Source: Calditrichota bacterium
GTDB lineage: Bacteria; Calditrichota; Calditrichia; Calditrichales; J004
DNA length: 64,000 bases
NCBI GenBank assembly: GCA_013112635.1
Contig: JABFGF010000001.1
Span: 992,001 to 1,056,000 of the forward strand
Direction of reading: 5' to 3'
Position numbers and translations under genes: made by a program. Positions 7,283 to 15,523 of this stretch are shown here, piece by piece. Each line of letters opens with the position of its first letter. The first letter of the stretch is position 1. Under the pieces are notes generated by a model. That model was given only the letters and a program-made list of their open reading frames with translations, made no database searches and was not told the origin of the DNA.

Positions 7283-9823
7283 ATGGTGTCCCTTATAAAA
7301 TATATGCATACTATAATGATCTCTTTATTTTTCTCAACTTCTCTTTTTGCTGATACAGGTGAAGGTGTTTCGGATGTTGGCACTTTGAACTCTAAAACAC
7401 CAACAACTATTGTAATAATACATGGCTTGGAATTAACAGGCGGTTTTGGAACGGATTTACTTGAAGAACAAAAATGGGTTCTGACTATGGCTGATGCAAT
7501 AGCCAACAGGTTAGGTGGAGCCGTAATATACCGTATTAGGAATGGACAGGTTGTTGGAGAAAAAAGATTGGGCACTGAAAAAGAAAAAATTGTTCTTATG
7601 AATTGGATAGAAGCGTCAAATAAAGATATTCATGGCTTTTCTGAAGCGGCTTCAGATGTGATAGTTAGTAAACTTTTTGAAGGATCACAAAACAATTTAT
7701 GGTCATTGGATAATTTGCATTTTATAGGACATAGCAGGGGATCAATTGTATCAAGTGAAGTGATTCAAAGACTTCATATGTATTCGGAACTACCTGAAAC
7801 TAATAACTTACATATTGATCCTAATATTCAATTTACAATGCTGGACGCGCATCCGTGGGACAATGATTTTTTTGATTATATAGGTGATCCATTAACCGCA
7901 CATGATAAACATGTAAATGAAATGAATATTTCGCAAGATGGGGTAATAGTTTGGAAAAATATCAGGTTCTCTGATAATTATTTCCATCAAAACACTGGAA
8001 TTGATATAGATCTAAATGGATTACCTTCAATTCCTGGAAATATGTTTAATAAGAATTTATCTCATAGTGAAGGATATGAAAATATGAATCATGGTGGTAT
8101 ACATGCCTGGTATCATGGTACAATAAATAAAAATGATACTACTGACGGAACGGGTAATAATGAACAAATAAATATTCCAGAAATTTGGTATCCAAACTCA
8201 GAACGTGACAACTTGGGCTACAATTTTTCCAAAAGTATTAATAATGCAAATGAAATAATATCTGACACAGAGTATTCTTGGTATGATGACAAAACTTTAA
8301 ATCCCTGGGATATTTTTAATGGTTCGTTTGAAAAATCAACGAAATATGGCCGAGATAATTATATTATTTTACCTCAGTTTGCTGGCTTAGTCCTTGTAAT
8401 CAATTCTTTATTATGGGATCAACAAAAATATATCCCCGGATGGCGTTATCATTTAGGTGAAGAAAGTTCAGAAGGATACGTGAGTTCAGATATTTTTAGT
8501 TCTGACTATCATTTAATTCTTGACAATAATAATAAAAGAATAGTTCATAACTTTTTTTATATACCAGAGAACCAAAGTAAAATATTTTTTAAATTAAAAA
8601 TCATAAAACCAAACCCTGCTTATAAACTTCAAGTAGAATTAAAAGATGAATCAAATAACACATTTGAATCAAAAATATACTCCCTTAATTATGAAGACAA
8701 TTTTACAACAATGAGTATTCCTTTAAATAGTAGTATTGGTAAGACTCGAAAATTGGTATTTGAACTTGATGGTGAATCAGAAGATTATGTAAAGGTGGCT
8801 ATAGATGATGTTTCATTTGAATCAATTGAAAAGTACAACATTTCTATATTCAGTTCACCAACAATTCCATTAACTAATAATAATGCATTAAAAAAGGACA
8901 ATGAAAAAAGAATACTATTTTCAATTTTGGATAATTTAGGCAGAGTAACTGGTATTATAAATGATACAACAGTTGTTACTGAAATACCCGAGAGTGAAGT
9001 GATTACATTTGTGGATACGCTTGGTAATTATAACGAGAGATATCTAATTAATCTGCCACGGTCATCATATGATCAGGTATATAATTTTGAAATGAATTCA
9101 AATAACTTTGAAGGAAATATTAATATTGGTGTAAACGACATAAGAGATAAAAACTCCAAATCAATAGGGTTTGATTCATTGCAATTTAATAGCAAGACAA
9201 GAACTACAATGGTTCTTGATTCAATAAATGAAAGCACAATATTAAATATTGATTTCGATGGAAACGGTTCTATTGATGATACATTAACATCAGATAATTA
9301 CAATTATTTCTATGACATTATTAGCAGTAGTTCGGGTTATGGTTTTATTAGTCCGTATGACACCGTCAAAATTAGTCATGGCGATTCAATTAAATTTAAG
9401 ATTATCCCCGACACTGGGTCAGTTATTAAAAATGTATGGGTTGATGATGATTCTATCGGTCCTTTAAATGAGTATAAGTTTGTCAATGTTAATAAAGATC
9501 ACTCCATTTTTGCGGAATTTGAAATAGCTACAGGGATTGAATCTAAAAATAAATACCCAGCATCTTACTTTCTGGCTCAAAACTACCCCAACCCTTTTAA
9601 TCCTTCTACGGAGATATCCTTTGGTTTAAAAAAGGCATCATTTGTAAATTTGGAAGTATATAACCTTTTGGGCAAAAAAGTTGCTACTTTACTTGAAGAA
9701 AAAAAACAATCAGGTTTGCATTCAGTTTCATTTGATGGTTCAAATTTAAGTACAGGCGTTTACTACTACCGTATCCAGGCAGGAAATTTTACTGCTACCA
9801 AAAAAATGTTGCTGGTTAAATAA
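7283..9823 (+). CDS. Secreted alpha/beta-hydrolase with type IX sorting tail
   Basis: 846 aa with a signal peptide (residues 1-23) and a strong AGGAGG ribosome-binding site. Residues ~42-300 carry an alpha/beta-hydrolase: oxyanion-side HGLELTGG at 47-54 and nucleophile elbow GHSRG at 149-153 (Ser151). A catalytic Asp may lie in MLDAHPWDNDF and a His in the NHGGIHAWYHG stretch. The central part is beta-rich; an InlB-B-type repeat (GYGFISPYDTVKISHGD ... IFAEFEI) comes near residue 690-750. The last ~80 residues are a Por secretion tail (NYPNPFNPSTEI, GVYYYRIQAG, KKMLLVK). Lipase or esterase is likely; substrate unknown. Confidence 0.85.
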   Translation: MVSLIKYMHTIMISLFFSTSLFADTGEGVSDVGTLNSKTPTTIVIIHGLELTGGFGTDLLEEQKWVLTMADAIANRLGGAVIYRIRNGQVVGEKRLGTEKEKIVLMNWIEASNKDIHGFSEAASDVIVSKLFEGSQNNLWSLDNLHFIGHSRGSIVSSEVIQRLHMYSELPETNNLHIDPNIQFTMLDAHPWDNDFFDYIGDPLTAHDKHVNEMNISQDGVIVWKNIRFSDNYFHQNTGIDIDLNGLPSIPGNMFNKNLSHSEGYENMNHGGIHAWYHGTINKNDTTDGTGNNEQINIPEIWYPNSERDNLGYNFSKSINNANEIISDTEYSWYDDKTLNPWDIFNGSFEKSTKYGRDNYIILPQFAGLVLVINSLLWDQQKYIPGWRYHLGEESSEGYVSSDIFSSDYHLILDNNNKRIVHNFFYIPENQSKIFFKLKIIKPNPAYKLQVELKDESNNTFESKIYSLNYEDNFTTMSIPLNSSIGKTRKLVFELDGESEDYVKVAIDDVSFESIEKYNISIFSSPTIPLTNNNALKKDNEKRILFSILDNLGRVTGIINDTTVVTEIPESEVITFVDTLGNYNERYLINLPRSSYDQVYNFEMNSNNFEGNINIGVNDIRDKNSKSIGFDSLQFNSKTRTTMVLDSINESTILNIDFDGNGSIDDTLTSDNYNYFYDIISSSSGYGFISPYDTVKISHGDSIKFKIIPDTGSVIKNVWVDDDSIGPLNEYKFVNVNKDHSIFAEFEIATGIESKNKYPASYFLAQNYPNPFNPSTEISFGLKKASFVNLEVYNLLGKKVATLLEEKKQSGLHSVSFDGSNLSTGVYYYRIQAGNFTATKKMLLVK

Positions 9824-10041
9824 AAGCCTCTTTATTTTTTGAAGAATAAATTTAGTTTATAGTAATAACTACTTTAAGTAAAAAATTTCGATTTATAATT
9901 TCTACAGTACTTACTGAACAGTTTCTGTCCACAAATAAATAACTATTTATCTATATACTACAGCTAACCGTTATTGTTAAATGCGTTAACGCCTGCAATA
10001 TTTCTCTAAAACAGATATTAACCAACTATAGGAGGATACGT

Positions 10042-10434
10042 ATGTCCATAAAGTATAAAGTGGTTCCACGGAAGAACCCGCTTAAACCGGCAGATCCACC
10101 ACGCTATTACGCACAAGCCGTTATTGGTGAAAAGAAAAGTTTAAACGATTTGGCTACACGCATTGCTAAATCCACATTGGCCAGCAAAACAGATGTACAT
10201 GCTGTTTTATTAGCTTTAACCGATGAAATTGTAGGTTATTTGCAGGAAGGCCATGCGGTAGACCTGGGTGAACTGTGTACATTTTACCCGTCGTTAAAAA
10301 GCGCTTCGGCAGATACGGCAGACACATTTAATGCCGTTTCACAAATCACATCAAAAAAAGTAAATGTAAAAACACGTTCCGGAATGTCTAACATACTTAC
10401 TGAAACCCCGGTAATGAAAATTAGCAGCAATTAA
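10042..10434 (+). CDS. HU-like DNA-binding protein
   Basis: 130 aa, the length of the longer HU/IHF-like proteins of Bacteroidota-type genomes rather than classic 90-aa HU. Visible features are the short N-terminal strand (IKYKVVPRKNPLKPADPPRYYA), the helical pair (SLNDLATRIAKSTLASKTDVHAVLLALTDEI), the turn GHAVDLGELCTFYPSLKS, and a basic strand KKVNVKTRSG. These proteins bind and bend DNA as nucleoid components. A strong AGGAGG precedes the ATG and an intrinsic terminator follows directly, so it is a one-gene unit. A broken partial copy lies 60 bp downstream. Confidence 0.85.
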   Translation: MSIKYKVVPRKNPLKPADPPRYYAQAVIGEKKSLNDLATRIAKSTLASKTDVHAVLLALTDEIVGYLQEGHAVDLGELCTFYPSLKSASADTADTFNAVSQITSKKVNVKTRSGMSNILTETPVMKISSN

Positions 10435-10461
10435 AAGCCATGGTTACTTCCCCTTAAAATG

Positions 10462-10488
10462 CCCTGTTTTACAGGGTATTTTTTTTTG
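10462..10488 (+). terminator. Intrinsic terminator after HU-like gene
   Basis: Stem CCCTGT/ACAGGG with a three-base loop (10462-10476), followed by a run of T (10479-10487). Confidence 0.85.
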
Positions 10489-10494
10489 TTAAAA

Positions 10495-10575
10495 ATGAAA
10501 GTTGTTAAATATTATCCCCGGAAGAACTTGCTTAAACCTGTAGATCCATCGCGTTATTAGCACAGGCCGTTATAT
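10495..10575 (+). pseudogene. Broken partial copy of the HU-like gene 5' end
   Basis: From the ATG at 10495 it reads MKVVKYYPRKNLLKPVDPSRY and stops, matching residues 5-22 of the HU-like protein (YKVVPRKNPLKPADPPRYYA) with substitutions. The nucleotide match continues past the stop (GCACAGGCCGTTAT against GCACAAGCCGTTAT). A one-base loss turned TAC-GCA into TAG-CA. Only the 5' end is present. Confidence 0.75.
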
Positions 10576-10656
10576 TATTCAAATAATTTTTGTATTCAAT
10601 CTTTTTTTTATATCTTGCCTGTAAATATCAATCAATGAAAATCGAGTGAAAAAAGT

Positions 10657-10842
10657 ATGCCAAACACAAAAGAAAAGATGTCCAAAATTATTCAGTCACA
10701 ACCAGATGATGCTTCCTATGAAGAGATCATGAAAGAACTTGCTTTTGAGTTAATGGTAAATCGCGGCATGGACGGTGCAAGAAATGGGAACACTATCTCA
10801 AATGAAGAAATGAAAAACAAAATTAATTCATGGCAAAAATAA
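10657..10842 (+). CDS. Antitoxin-like small protein
   Basis: 61 aa, acidic N-terminal half with a helical stretch DDASYEEIMKELAFELMVNRGM and a polar C-terminus. It overlaps by 13 bases a downstream ORF with the N-terminal half of a ParE/RelE toxin. That arrangement, the size and the family-typical EEIMKEL helix support the antitoxin of a type II toxin-antitoxin pair; it most resembles short addiction-module proteins that precede ParE. The antitoxin seems complete while the toxin does not. Confidence 0.6.
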   Translation: MPNTKEKMSKIIQSQPDDASYEEIMKELAFELMVNRGMDGARNGNTISNEEMKNKINSWQK

Positions 10843-10985
10843 GATGGACAAATGAAGCTGTAAATTGGCTTAACGAAATTTATAATTATATTTCTCAGGA
10901 AAATCCAAATGCAGCTCACAAAGTTGTAAATGGCATTTATAATAAAGCCCAGGTTCTACGAGAGTTTCCCAAAGTAGGCCATTAA
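10830..10985 (+). pseudogene. Truncated ParE/RelE-type toxin
   Basis: 51 codons and a stop: starts AKIRWTNEAVNWLNEIYNYI and ends FPKVGH. The ParE/RelE family has the same order (strand, long helix pair with DLxxIxxYI, then FPxxGR), but usually runs on for a further ~45 residues holding the strands and catalytic or contact residues. The stop falls at the conserved FPxxGR turn. The sequence after it shows no toxin homology in any frame, so the 3' half is deleted. Too short for many gene finders. Confidence 0.7.
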
Positions 10986-11071
10986 ATAAACCTTATATAT
11001 TCATGTGAGCGGCTCCGGCTGACTCTTAACTCAAGTGTGCTCTTCCTAACTCCCTGTCTTCAAAGATTCTA

Positions 11072-11750
11072 TCCACCAATTTCACTAATTTGCACTAAGC
11101 TCTTTAAAACCTTTCTTTATTTCGTGTCAATCCGTGTAATCTGTGGCTTTGTTTTTCAATAGGTTTTTAAAATTTTGTACACAGATATCACTAATTTGCA
11201 CTAAGCTTTATAAAATATTTCTCTTTTTCGTGTTAATTTGTGTAATCTGTGGATTATGTTTTTTAATAGGTCTTTATAGATTTGGTCCACGGATTTCACA
11301 GATTTGCACTAACTTTTTAAAAACCTTTCCCTTTTTTCGTGTCAATCCGTGTAATCTGTGGATTACGTTTTTTAATAGGTCTTTATAGATTTAGTCCACG
11401 AATTTCGCTTATTTGCACTAAGCTTTTTAAAACCTTTTCCTTTTTTTGTGTCAATCTGTAATCTGTGGCCTTCCCTTTTTTAATAAGTTGCTAAAAGAAT
11501 TTTTCCACGAATTTCACAGATTTGCACTAAGCTTTTTAAATATTTCTCTTTTTTGTGTTAATCTGTGAATCTGTGGCTTTCCTTTTTTTAATAAGTTGCT
11601 AAAGATTTTTCCACGGATTTCACTAATTTGCACTGAGCTTTTTTAAACCCTTCCCTTTTTTCGTGTCAATCCGTGTAATCTGAGATTATGGTTTATAATA
11701 GGTTTTTATAGATTTGGTCCACCAATTTCACAAATTTGCACTAAGCTTTT
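11072..11750 (+). repeat. Tandem repeat array, seven ~108-bp units
   Basis: Units start near 11072, 11178, 11287, 11395, 11504, 11610 and 11719 (the last partial). Each opens with CCACGGATTTCACAGATT or a variant, then TTTGCACTAAGCTTTTTAAA, a T-rich stretch, and closes with GTGTCAATCCGTGTAATCTG. The opening and closing arms are imperfect inverted repeats, so each unit could fold into a long hairpin. Copies differ by point changes and short indels. The same family recurs at 43571-43755. Confidence 0.9.
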
Positions 11751-11868
11751 CAATTTCGGTTAACCATTCTTCCGTCTCACCAAACCATTTTTTTATATGC
11801 GGCTTATTAAACCACTTTTCCAATAAAGGAATATCTGTTTTATTTACAAAATGAAAAGTAATATTCAT
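11728..11868 (-). pseudogene. 5' fragment of a GNAT acetyltransferase, cut by the repeat
   Basis: From the ATG at 11868 the protein reads NITFHFVNKTDIPLLEKW and then FNKPHIKKWFGETEEWLTEI. This is the standard opening of AAC(6')-like GNAT acetyltransferases (xDxPLLxxWxxxPHVxxWxG). After ~40 residues it enters the last repeat unit and stops at a TGA within it. A full gene would need ~150 residues. The boundary between gene and repeat lies near 11748. Confidence 0.75.
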
Positions 11869-11977
11869 AGCAATATTTTTACCTTAGCAAGTAACTTGCG
11901 CACTGTAAACGCCTTTTTTTAATCAGTAATTCCTCTGTTATTCTCCTGATGGTTGTTTAGAATTAATAAAAAAATTA

Positions 11978-12019
11978 TTGACAAACTGCAACTCATCTGT
12001 ATATATTGCGTATAGACAG
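11978..12019 (+). promoter_or_regulatory. Promoter and probable autoregulatory operator of GntR operon
   Basis: TTGACA (11978-11983) and TATATT (12002-12007) with an 18-base spacer form a good sigma70-type promoter. The inverted repeat CTGTATATA-N5-TATAGACAG (11997-12019, one mismatch) covers the -10 region, as expected for repression by a YtrA-type GntR protein. The start codon follows 29 bp later. Confidence 0.65.
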
Positions 12020-12048
12020 TATAAACAACAAAGAAAATCTATTATTTT

Positions 12049-12435
12049 ATGATTTTGAACTTAAGCGATTTATCAAACGAATCTCTGCAAAGCCAAATAA
12101 TAAGTCAAATTAGGGCAATGATTTTAGCCGGAGAACTTATGACAGGAGACGGACTCCCTTCAATACGCCAGTTGGCACGAGAACATAAAATTAGTGTTAT
12201 TACCGTGCAAAGGGCTTATGAAAACCTGATTCAGCAAAACTTAATCCATTCAAGACGGGGGAAAGGATATTTTGTGACAAACCTGGCTAACAACAAAAAG
12301 AAAAATATGGCCTTTAAACATTTGGAAGAGAATCTGCAACGGCCTTTGGAAGCAGCTCTGAATGAAGGTCTTGAAAAAAGTGAAATTAAAACTACTATAT
12401 TAAAAATACTAGAGGGTATAAAAAATGAAAAATAA
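12049..12435 (+). CDS. GntR-family regulator, YtrA type
   Basis: 128 aa: an N-terminal winged helix (SLQSQIISQIRAMILAGEL, LPSIRQLAREHKISVITVQR, RRGKGYFVT) with only a short helical tail instead of a ligand-binding domain. That is the hallmark of the YtrA subfamily, which usually controls an adjacent ABC transporter. Here the transporter genes follow directly, and the next ORF overlaps its stop codon. A palindrome over its own -10 box points to autorepression. Confidence 0.9.
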   Translation: MILNLSDLSNESLQSQIISQIRAMILAGELMTGDGLPSIRQLAREHKISVITVQRAYENLIQQNLIHSRRGKGYFVTNLANNKKKNMAFKHLEENLQRPLEAALNEGLEKSEIKTTILKILEGIKNEK

Positions 12436-12616
12436 TAAACAATGTGCAATTCATATTTTATTCATCTTTTGTTTAGCTGCCCTGGGGATGACAATGCTTT
12501 TAATTGACAACACAAGCATAAATAAAATGGGTTACCTTACTCTTGGTGCTGGATTCATATATGGTTGGTATTTATGGATTATGACCATGAAATCCTTAAG
12601 GGATCAACAAAATTAA
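12425..12616 (+). CDS. Small two-helix membrane protein of the ABC operon
   Basis: 63 aa with two hydrophobic helices (CAIHILFIFCLAALGMTMLL; YLTLGAGFIYGWYLWIM) joined by a short polar loop and a charged tail. It overlaps the regulator gene by 11 bases and precedes the ATPase by 26 bp, so it is translationally coupled within the operon. Function unknown; small proteins in this position are seen in other YtrA-type operons. Confidence 0.65.
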   Translation: MKNNKQCAIHILFIFCLAALGMTMLLIDNTSINKMGYLTLGAGFIYGWYLWIMTMKSLRDQQN

Positions 12617-12642
12617 AATGATAAACTTGAAAGGACAATAAA

Positions 12643-13530
12643 ATGAAAGCTTTTGAAATATCAAATCTTCAAAAAAACTATCCCGATTTTGAATTAGGCC
12701 CGTTAAACCTTGATCTTGAACCCGGTACAGTTCTGGGTTATATAGGCCCTAATGGATCGGGTAAATCAACCACTTTGCATTGCATGGTTGGGCTTGTTAA
12801 ACACGAAAGTGGTGATATAAAAATATTTGGCCGTCCAAACAACCCCAACAAACCCGCCTGGAAATTTGATATCGGCTATGTGGGCGATGTGCATGTCTTT
12901 TATGAAAACTGGAGTGCAGCCAAAAATCTAAAATTCTTAAAACAGTTTTATCCCGCCTGGTCAGATAAACTGGTAGAGGATCTGGTAAAAAGATTTGAAC
13001 TTCCATTGGACAAAAAGGCAAAAGAGCTTTCCAGTGGAAACAGGGTAAAATTATCCCTTGTATCAGCTTTGGCCCATCAACCCAAACTACTGCTTTTAGA
13101 TGAGCCTACAGCTGGTCTTGATCCTGTTGTTCGCACCGAAGTTCTGGATACATTATTTGAAGTTTTAGAAGATGGCGAACGATCCATTTTTTATTCCACA
13201 CACATACTAACAGATATAAGCCGCCTCGCCGATGAACTCGCCTTTTTACACGATGGCAAGATTATGCAAAGAACAGCAAAAGAAGATTTAACAGAAAATT
13301 GGCGCAAAATATCTTTTCGTTTTGAACATACAAATGGAAAAATCAATGGAGTAAAGTCTCATCAGGCAGAGGGAAAAAACCACCAGGTAATAAGCAGTGA
13401 TTATAAAGAAACTCTGGCTCACCTGGCAAAGCTGGGTGTAGAAAACATAATCGAAAACCGTTTAAGTATTGATGAAATAGCTGTTGAAATATTAAAAGGG
13501 GCCAAAGATGCTACAGCTCCTAAAAGCTGA
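12643..13530 (+). CDS. ABC transporter ATP-binding protein
   Basis: 295 aa. Walker A GPNGSGKST at 35-43, signature LSSGNRVKLSL from 129 (S-S-G-N-R rather than the usual S-G-G-Q-x), Walker B LLLLDEP from 149, and switch His in FYSTHIL. It belongs to the ABC-2 type exporter ATPases like YtrB/EcsA. It is the only ATPase in an operon with five membrane paralogues, so it must energise all of them or only some. The next gene starts within its last 23 bases. Confidence 0.95.
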   Translation: MKAFEISNLQKNYPDFELGPLNLDLEPGTVLGYIGPNGSGKSTTLHCMVGLVKHESGDIKIFGRPNNPNKPAWKFDIGYVGDVHVFYENWSAAKNLKFLKQFYPAWSDKLVEDLVKRFELPLDKKAKELSSGNRVKLSLVSALAHQPKLLLLDEPTAGLDPVVRTEVLDTLFEVLEDGERSIFYSTHILTDISRLADELAFLHDGKIMQRTAKEDLTENWRKISFRFEHTNGKINGVKSHQAEGKNHQVISSDYKETLAHLAKLGVENIIENRLSIDEIAVEILKGAKDATAPKS

Positions 13531-14197
13531 GTTTCAATATTACAAATCAAGCAGCATCTTTTACCTTGCTGTATTCCTGATAGTAGATTTTGCTTTTATT
13601 GGCTGGGGATCTGATGTGATAGAAAAAAGCTATCCTGGAATAAGGGCTGCGATGGTTCTTATAATGTTTGGTTTATTGTTGATGCGCCAAATTAAAATCC
13701 AGCAGGAAAAAACAGACCGATTTTATATGATTTTGCCAATCAGTTTAAATCGTATTTCACTTTTACGGATTATGTTTTTGACTGTTTTCTGGATAATACT
13801 TTTTTCTCTTTTTTGGATTAACAATTTAATATTTTCATTTAATTATTTGATCGGTTTTCTTTTTTGGGATTTAATCTCACTAAGCGGCATAGTGTTCGCA
13901 GCAATTTCTATCCCACTGCTTCACCGGGATTTAAATATTACTTTTCAAGGAAAGAATCAAAAACTGATAATCGGCTCTATATATGGGCTAATAATTGTAT
14001 TGGGATATATTTTTTTAATGCTGTTTTTCATTGTTTCAGACTCAACAGAAGCACTTAATGGCTTTGTTCAATTTAGAAGAATAGCCCATATTATGACATC
14101 GGCTGGAGTTGGCCCTTTGCTTATTTTATCAGCAGGATCGGCCCTGCTCTATTTAAGTATGGTCATTTTTCAAAAACGTAAAACTTATCTTGACTAA
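13508..14197 (+). CDS. ABC-2-like membrane protein, paralogue 1 of 5
   Basis: 229 aa with about six transmembrane helices. It opens with MLQLLKAEFQYYKSS and closes with FQKRKTYLD, the frame shared by all five paralogues in this operon. A polar segment QIKIQQEKTDRFYMILPISLNRI after helix 2 matches the ILPxS motif of ABC-2 permeases. It overlaps the ATPase gene by 23 bases, which suggests coupled translation and a direct partner role. Confidence 0.8.
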   Translation: MLQLLKAEFQYYKSSSIFYLAVFLIVDFAFIGWGSDVIEKSYPGIRAAMVLIMFGLLLMRQIKIQQEKTDRFYMILPISLNRISLLRIMFLTVFWIILFSLFWINNLIFSFNYLIGFLFWDLISLSGIVFAAISIPLLHRDLNITFQGKNQKLIIGSIYGLIIVLGYIFLMLFFIVSDSTEALNGFVQFRRIAHIMTSAGVGPLLILSAGSALLYLSMVIFQKRKTYLD

Positions 14198-14206
14198 GGT
14201 TAAAAA

Positions 14207-14878
14207 ATGTGGTCTCTAATAAAATCAGAAATTAGTTATCTCAAAACGTTATTGTTTGTTTTAATGGGGCTTGTCCCAATTATAATTTATTTAGGATCTG
14301 CTTTTGATGACATTGGGAATATGCCGGTTTTGGCCGTAATGTTTATTCTAATCCAAAACTGGGGAGCAATGCGTACTAAAGAACGCCGCGAGTTCAGGTT
14401 TTATTTGCTCCCTCTTTCAGTTGTAAAAATCGGTATTGCCCGCCTGATAATACTATTTACTTATGGAATAATTATTTTGTCAGAATATGAATTACTCAAT
14501 CGTCTTTTTTCGGTACAAACGCTTTCTTATAAAATCCCATCGTTAATCCTTTTTGCAATTATTATTTTCGGGTTTTCAATTTACTTTATTATGCGTGATC
14601 TGTTTCTCTATTCATTCCGCCGAATTGGGCTTACTGCCCAAAGAATAATTACTGCTTTGGTTATTGCAATGGTGGCAATTAATATGCTGGGGATATACAT
14701 GTTAATTCAATCAAGACAAAGTGATTCTGTAGGAATGATAGGTTCGATAATTGACACACTTATACAATTCAATCCGTTTAGCGGCCAATACGGAGCCTTA
14801 AACTTTATTATTACATCTATCCTTTTAGCCCTATTAACGCTTGTCAGCTATCCAAAGCGCCAGGCTTATTTTGAGTAA
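14207..14878 (+). CDS. ABC-2-like membrane protein, paralogue 2 of 5
   Basis: 223 aa, about six transmembrane helices. Start MWSLIKSEISYLKTL and end YPKRQAYFE match the family frame; the loop RTKERREFRFYLLPLSVVKIG corresponds to the LPxS loop of the others. Within the set it most resembles paralogue 5 (both have LIQNWGAMRTK / LVQNWISLRHK), so the run may have arisen by duplication of a pair. It starts 9 bases after paralogue 1. Confidence 0.8.
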   Translation: MWSLIKSEISYLKTLLFVLMGLVPIIIYLGSAFDDIGNMPVLAVMFILIQNWGAMRTKERREFRFYLLPLSVVKIGIARLIILFTYGIIILSEYELLNRLFSVQTLSYKIPSLILFAIIIFGFSIYFIMRDLFLYSFRRIGLTAQRIITALVIAMVAINMLGIYMLIQSRQSDSVGMIGSIIDTLIQFNPFSGQYGALNFIITSILLALLTLVSYPKRQAYFE

Positions 14879-14894
14879 TTTGAGAGAATTTAAT

Positions 14895-15518
14895 ATGATA
14901 AATTTATTAAAATCAGAATTTTTATATTTCAGGTATTTAAAAGTGGCCATTGGCCCGGTTGGCGGATTAATTGCTTATTATTTAATATTTGTTGGCCAGG
15001 AACGAACAAATGCAATAATTGCCATTTTGTTTTTTATTCTTCTTATGTCCTTTTATGGTCCCTGGAAAATTGAAAAACGCGTCAGGAAATTAGCCCTTCT
15101 ACCTTTACCCAAATCTGACGTTGCAAAAATGCGCATCTTAGTTATCCTAATTCCATTAACAATACTTTACATATTTCTATCTCTCACAATTTCAATCCCA
15201 GTAGATGTGCAAACCTGGGAAAAAAGTTATGCTGAATTACTGTTCCTGTTTGGGTTATCGCTTATTGGCGCAAGTATAGTATTTATAATGAACGACATAT
15301 TATCAGACTTTAAACAAGATGAAAAATTAATTCTCAATATCCTGATATCAATTTTAGCTGTGGTCATGATTATTATGATCTCAGCCATTTGTGTAAATGT
15401 GTTTAATGGCAATCTCATTGCCGGCTATATAGTAACCGGATTATTGGTCGCAACTTCTCTCATATTGCTTTATAAAACAATGAGCATTTTCGAATCACGT
15501 TCTTTATACCTGGAGTAA
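14895..15518 (+). CDS. ABC-2-like membrane protein, paralogue 3 of 5
   Basis: 207 aa from the ATG at 14895 (MINLLKSEFLYFRYL), which lines up with the starts of the other four paralogues and has GAGAG about 10 bases upstream. An earlier in-frame ATG at 14841 lies inside the preceding gene and was rejected. About six transmembrane helices, the loop EKRVRKLALLPLPKSDVAKM, and the end FESRSLYLE. It is the most divergent member. Confidence 0.8.
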   Translation: MINLLKSEFLYFRYLKVAIGPVGGLIAYYLIFVGQERTNAIIAILFFILLMSFYGPWKIEKRVRKLALLPLPKSDVAKMRILVILIPLTILYIFLSLTISIPVDVQTWEKSYAELLFLFGLSLIGASIVFIMNDILSDFKQDEKLILNILISILAVVMIIMISAICVNVFNGNLIAGYIVTGLLVATSLILLYKTMSIFESRSLYLE

Positions 15519-15523
15519 ATTAA

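Larger units (their letters stand above)
10986..12048. other. Gene-poor interval
   Basis: About 1.06 kb without an intact gene. It holds the repeat array (11072-11750), a cut-off acetyltransferase start (11728-11868, minus), a small perfect palindrome GCAAGTAACTTGC (11887-11899) and the promoter/operator of the GntR operon (11978-12019). Nothing else was recognised at 10986-11071. A plus-strand reading frame at 11143-11388 is only the repeat read through. Confidence 0.7.

Noticed and set aside
9960-9995. GCTAACCGTTATT and the palindrome GCGTTAACGC, attC-like in parts.
   Set aside because: Boxes are not in the correct order or spacing and there is no cassette gene with a matching start.
11072-11750. 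CRISPR array.
   Set aside because: Period is ~108 bp with no short constant repeat separated by unique spacers; similarity extends over whole units, and no cas gene is in the window.
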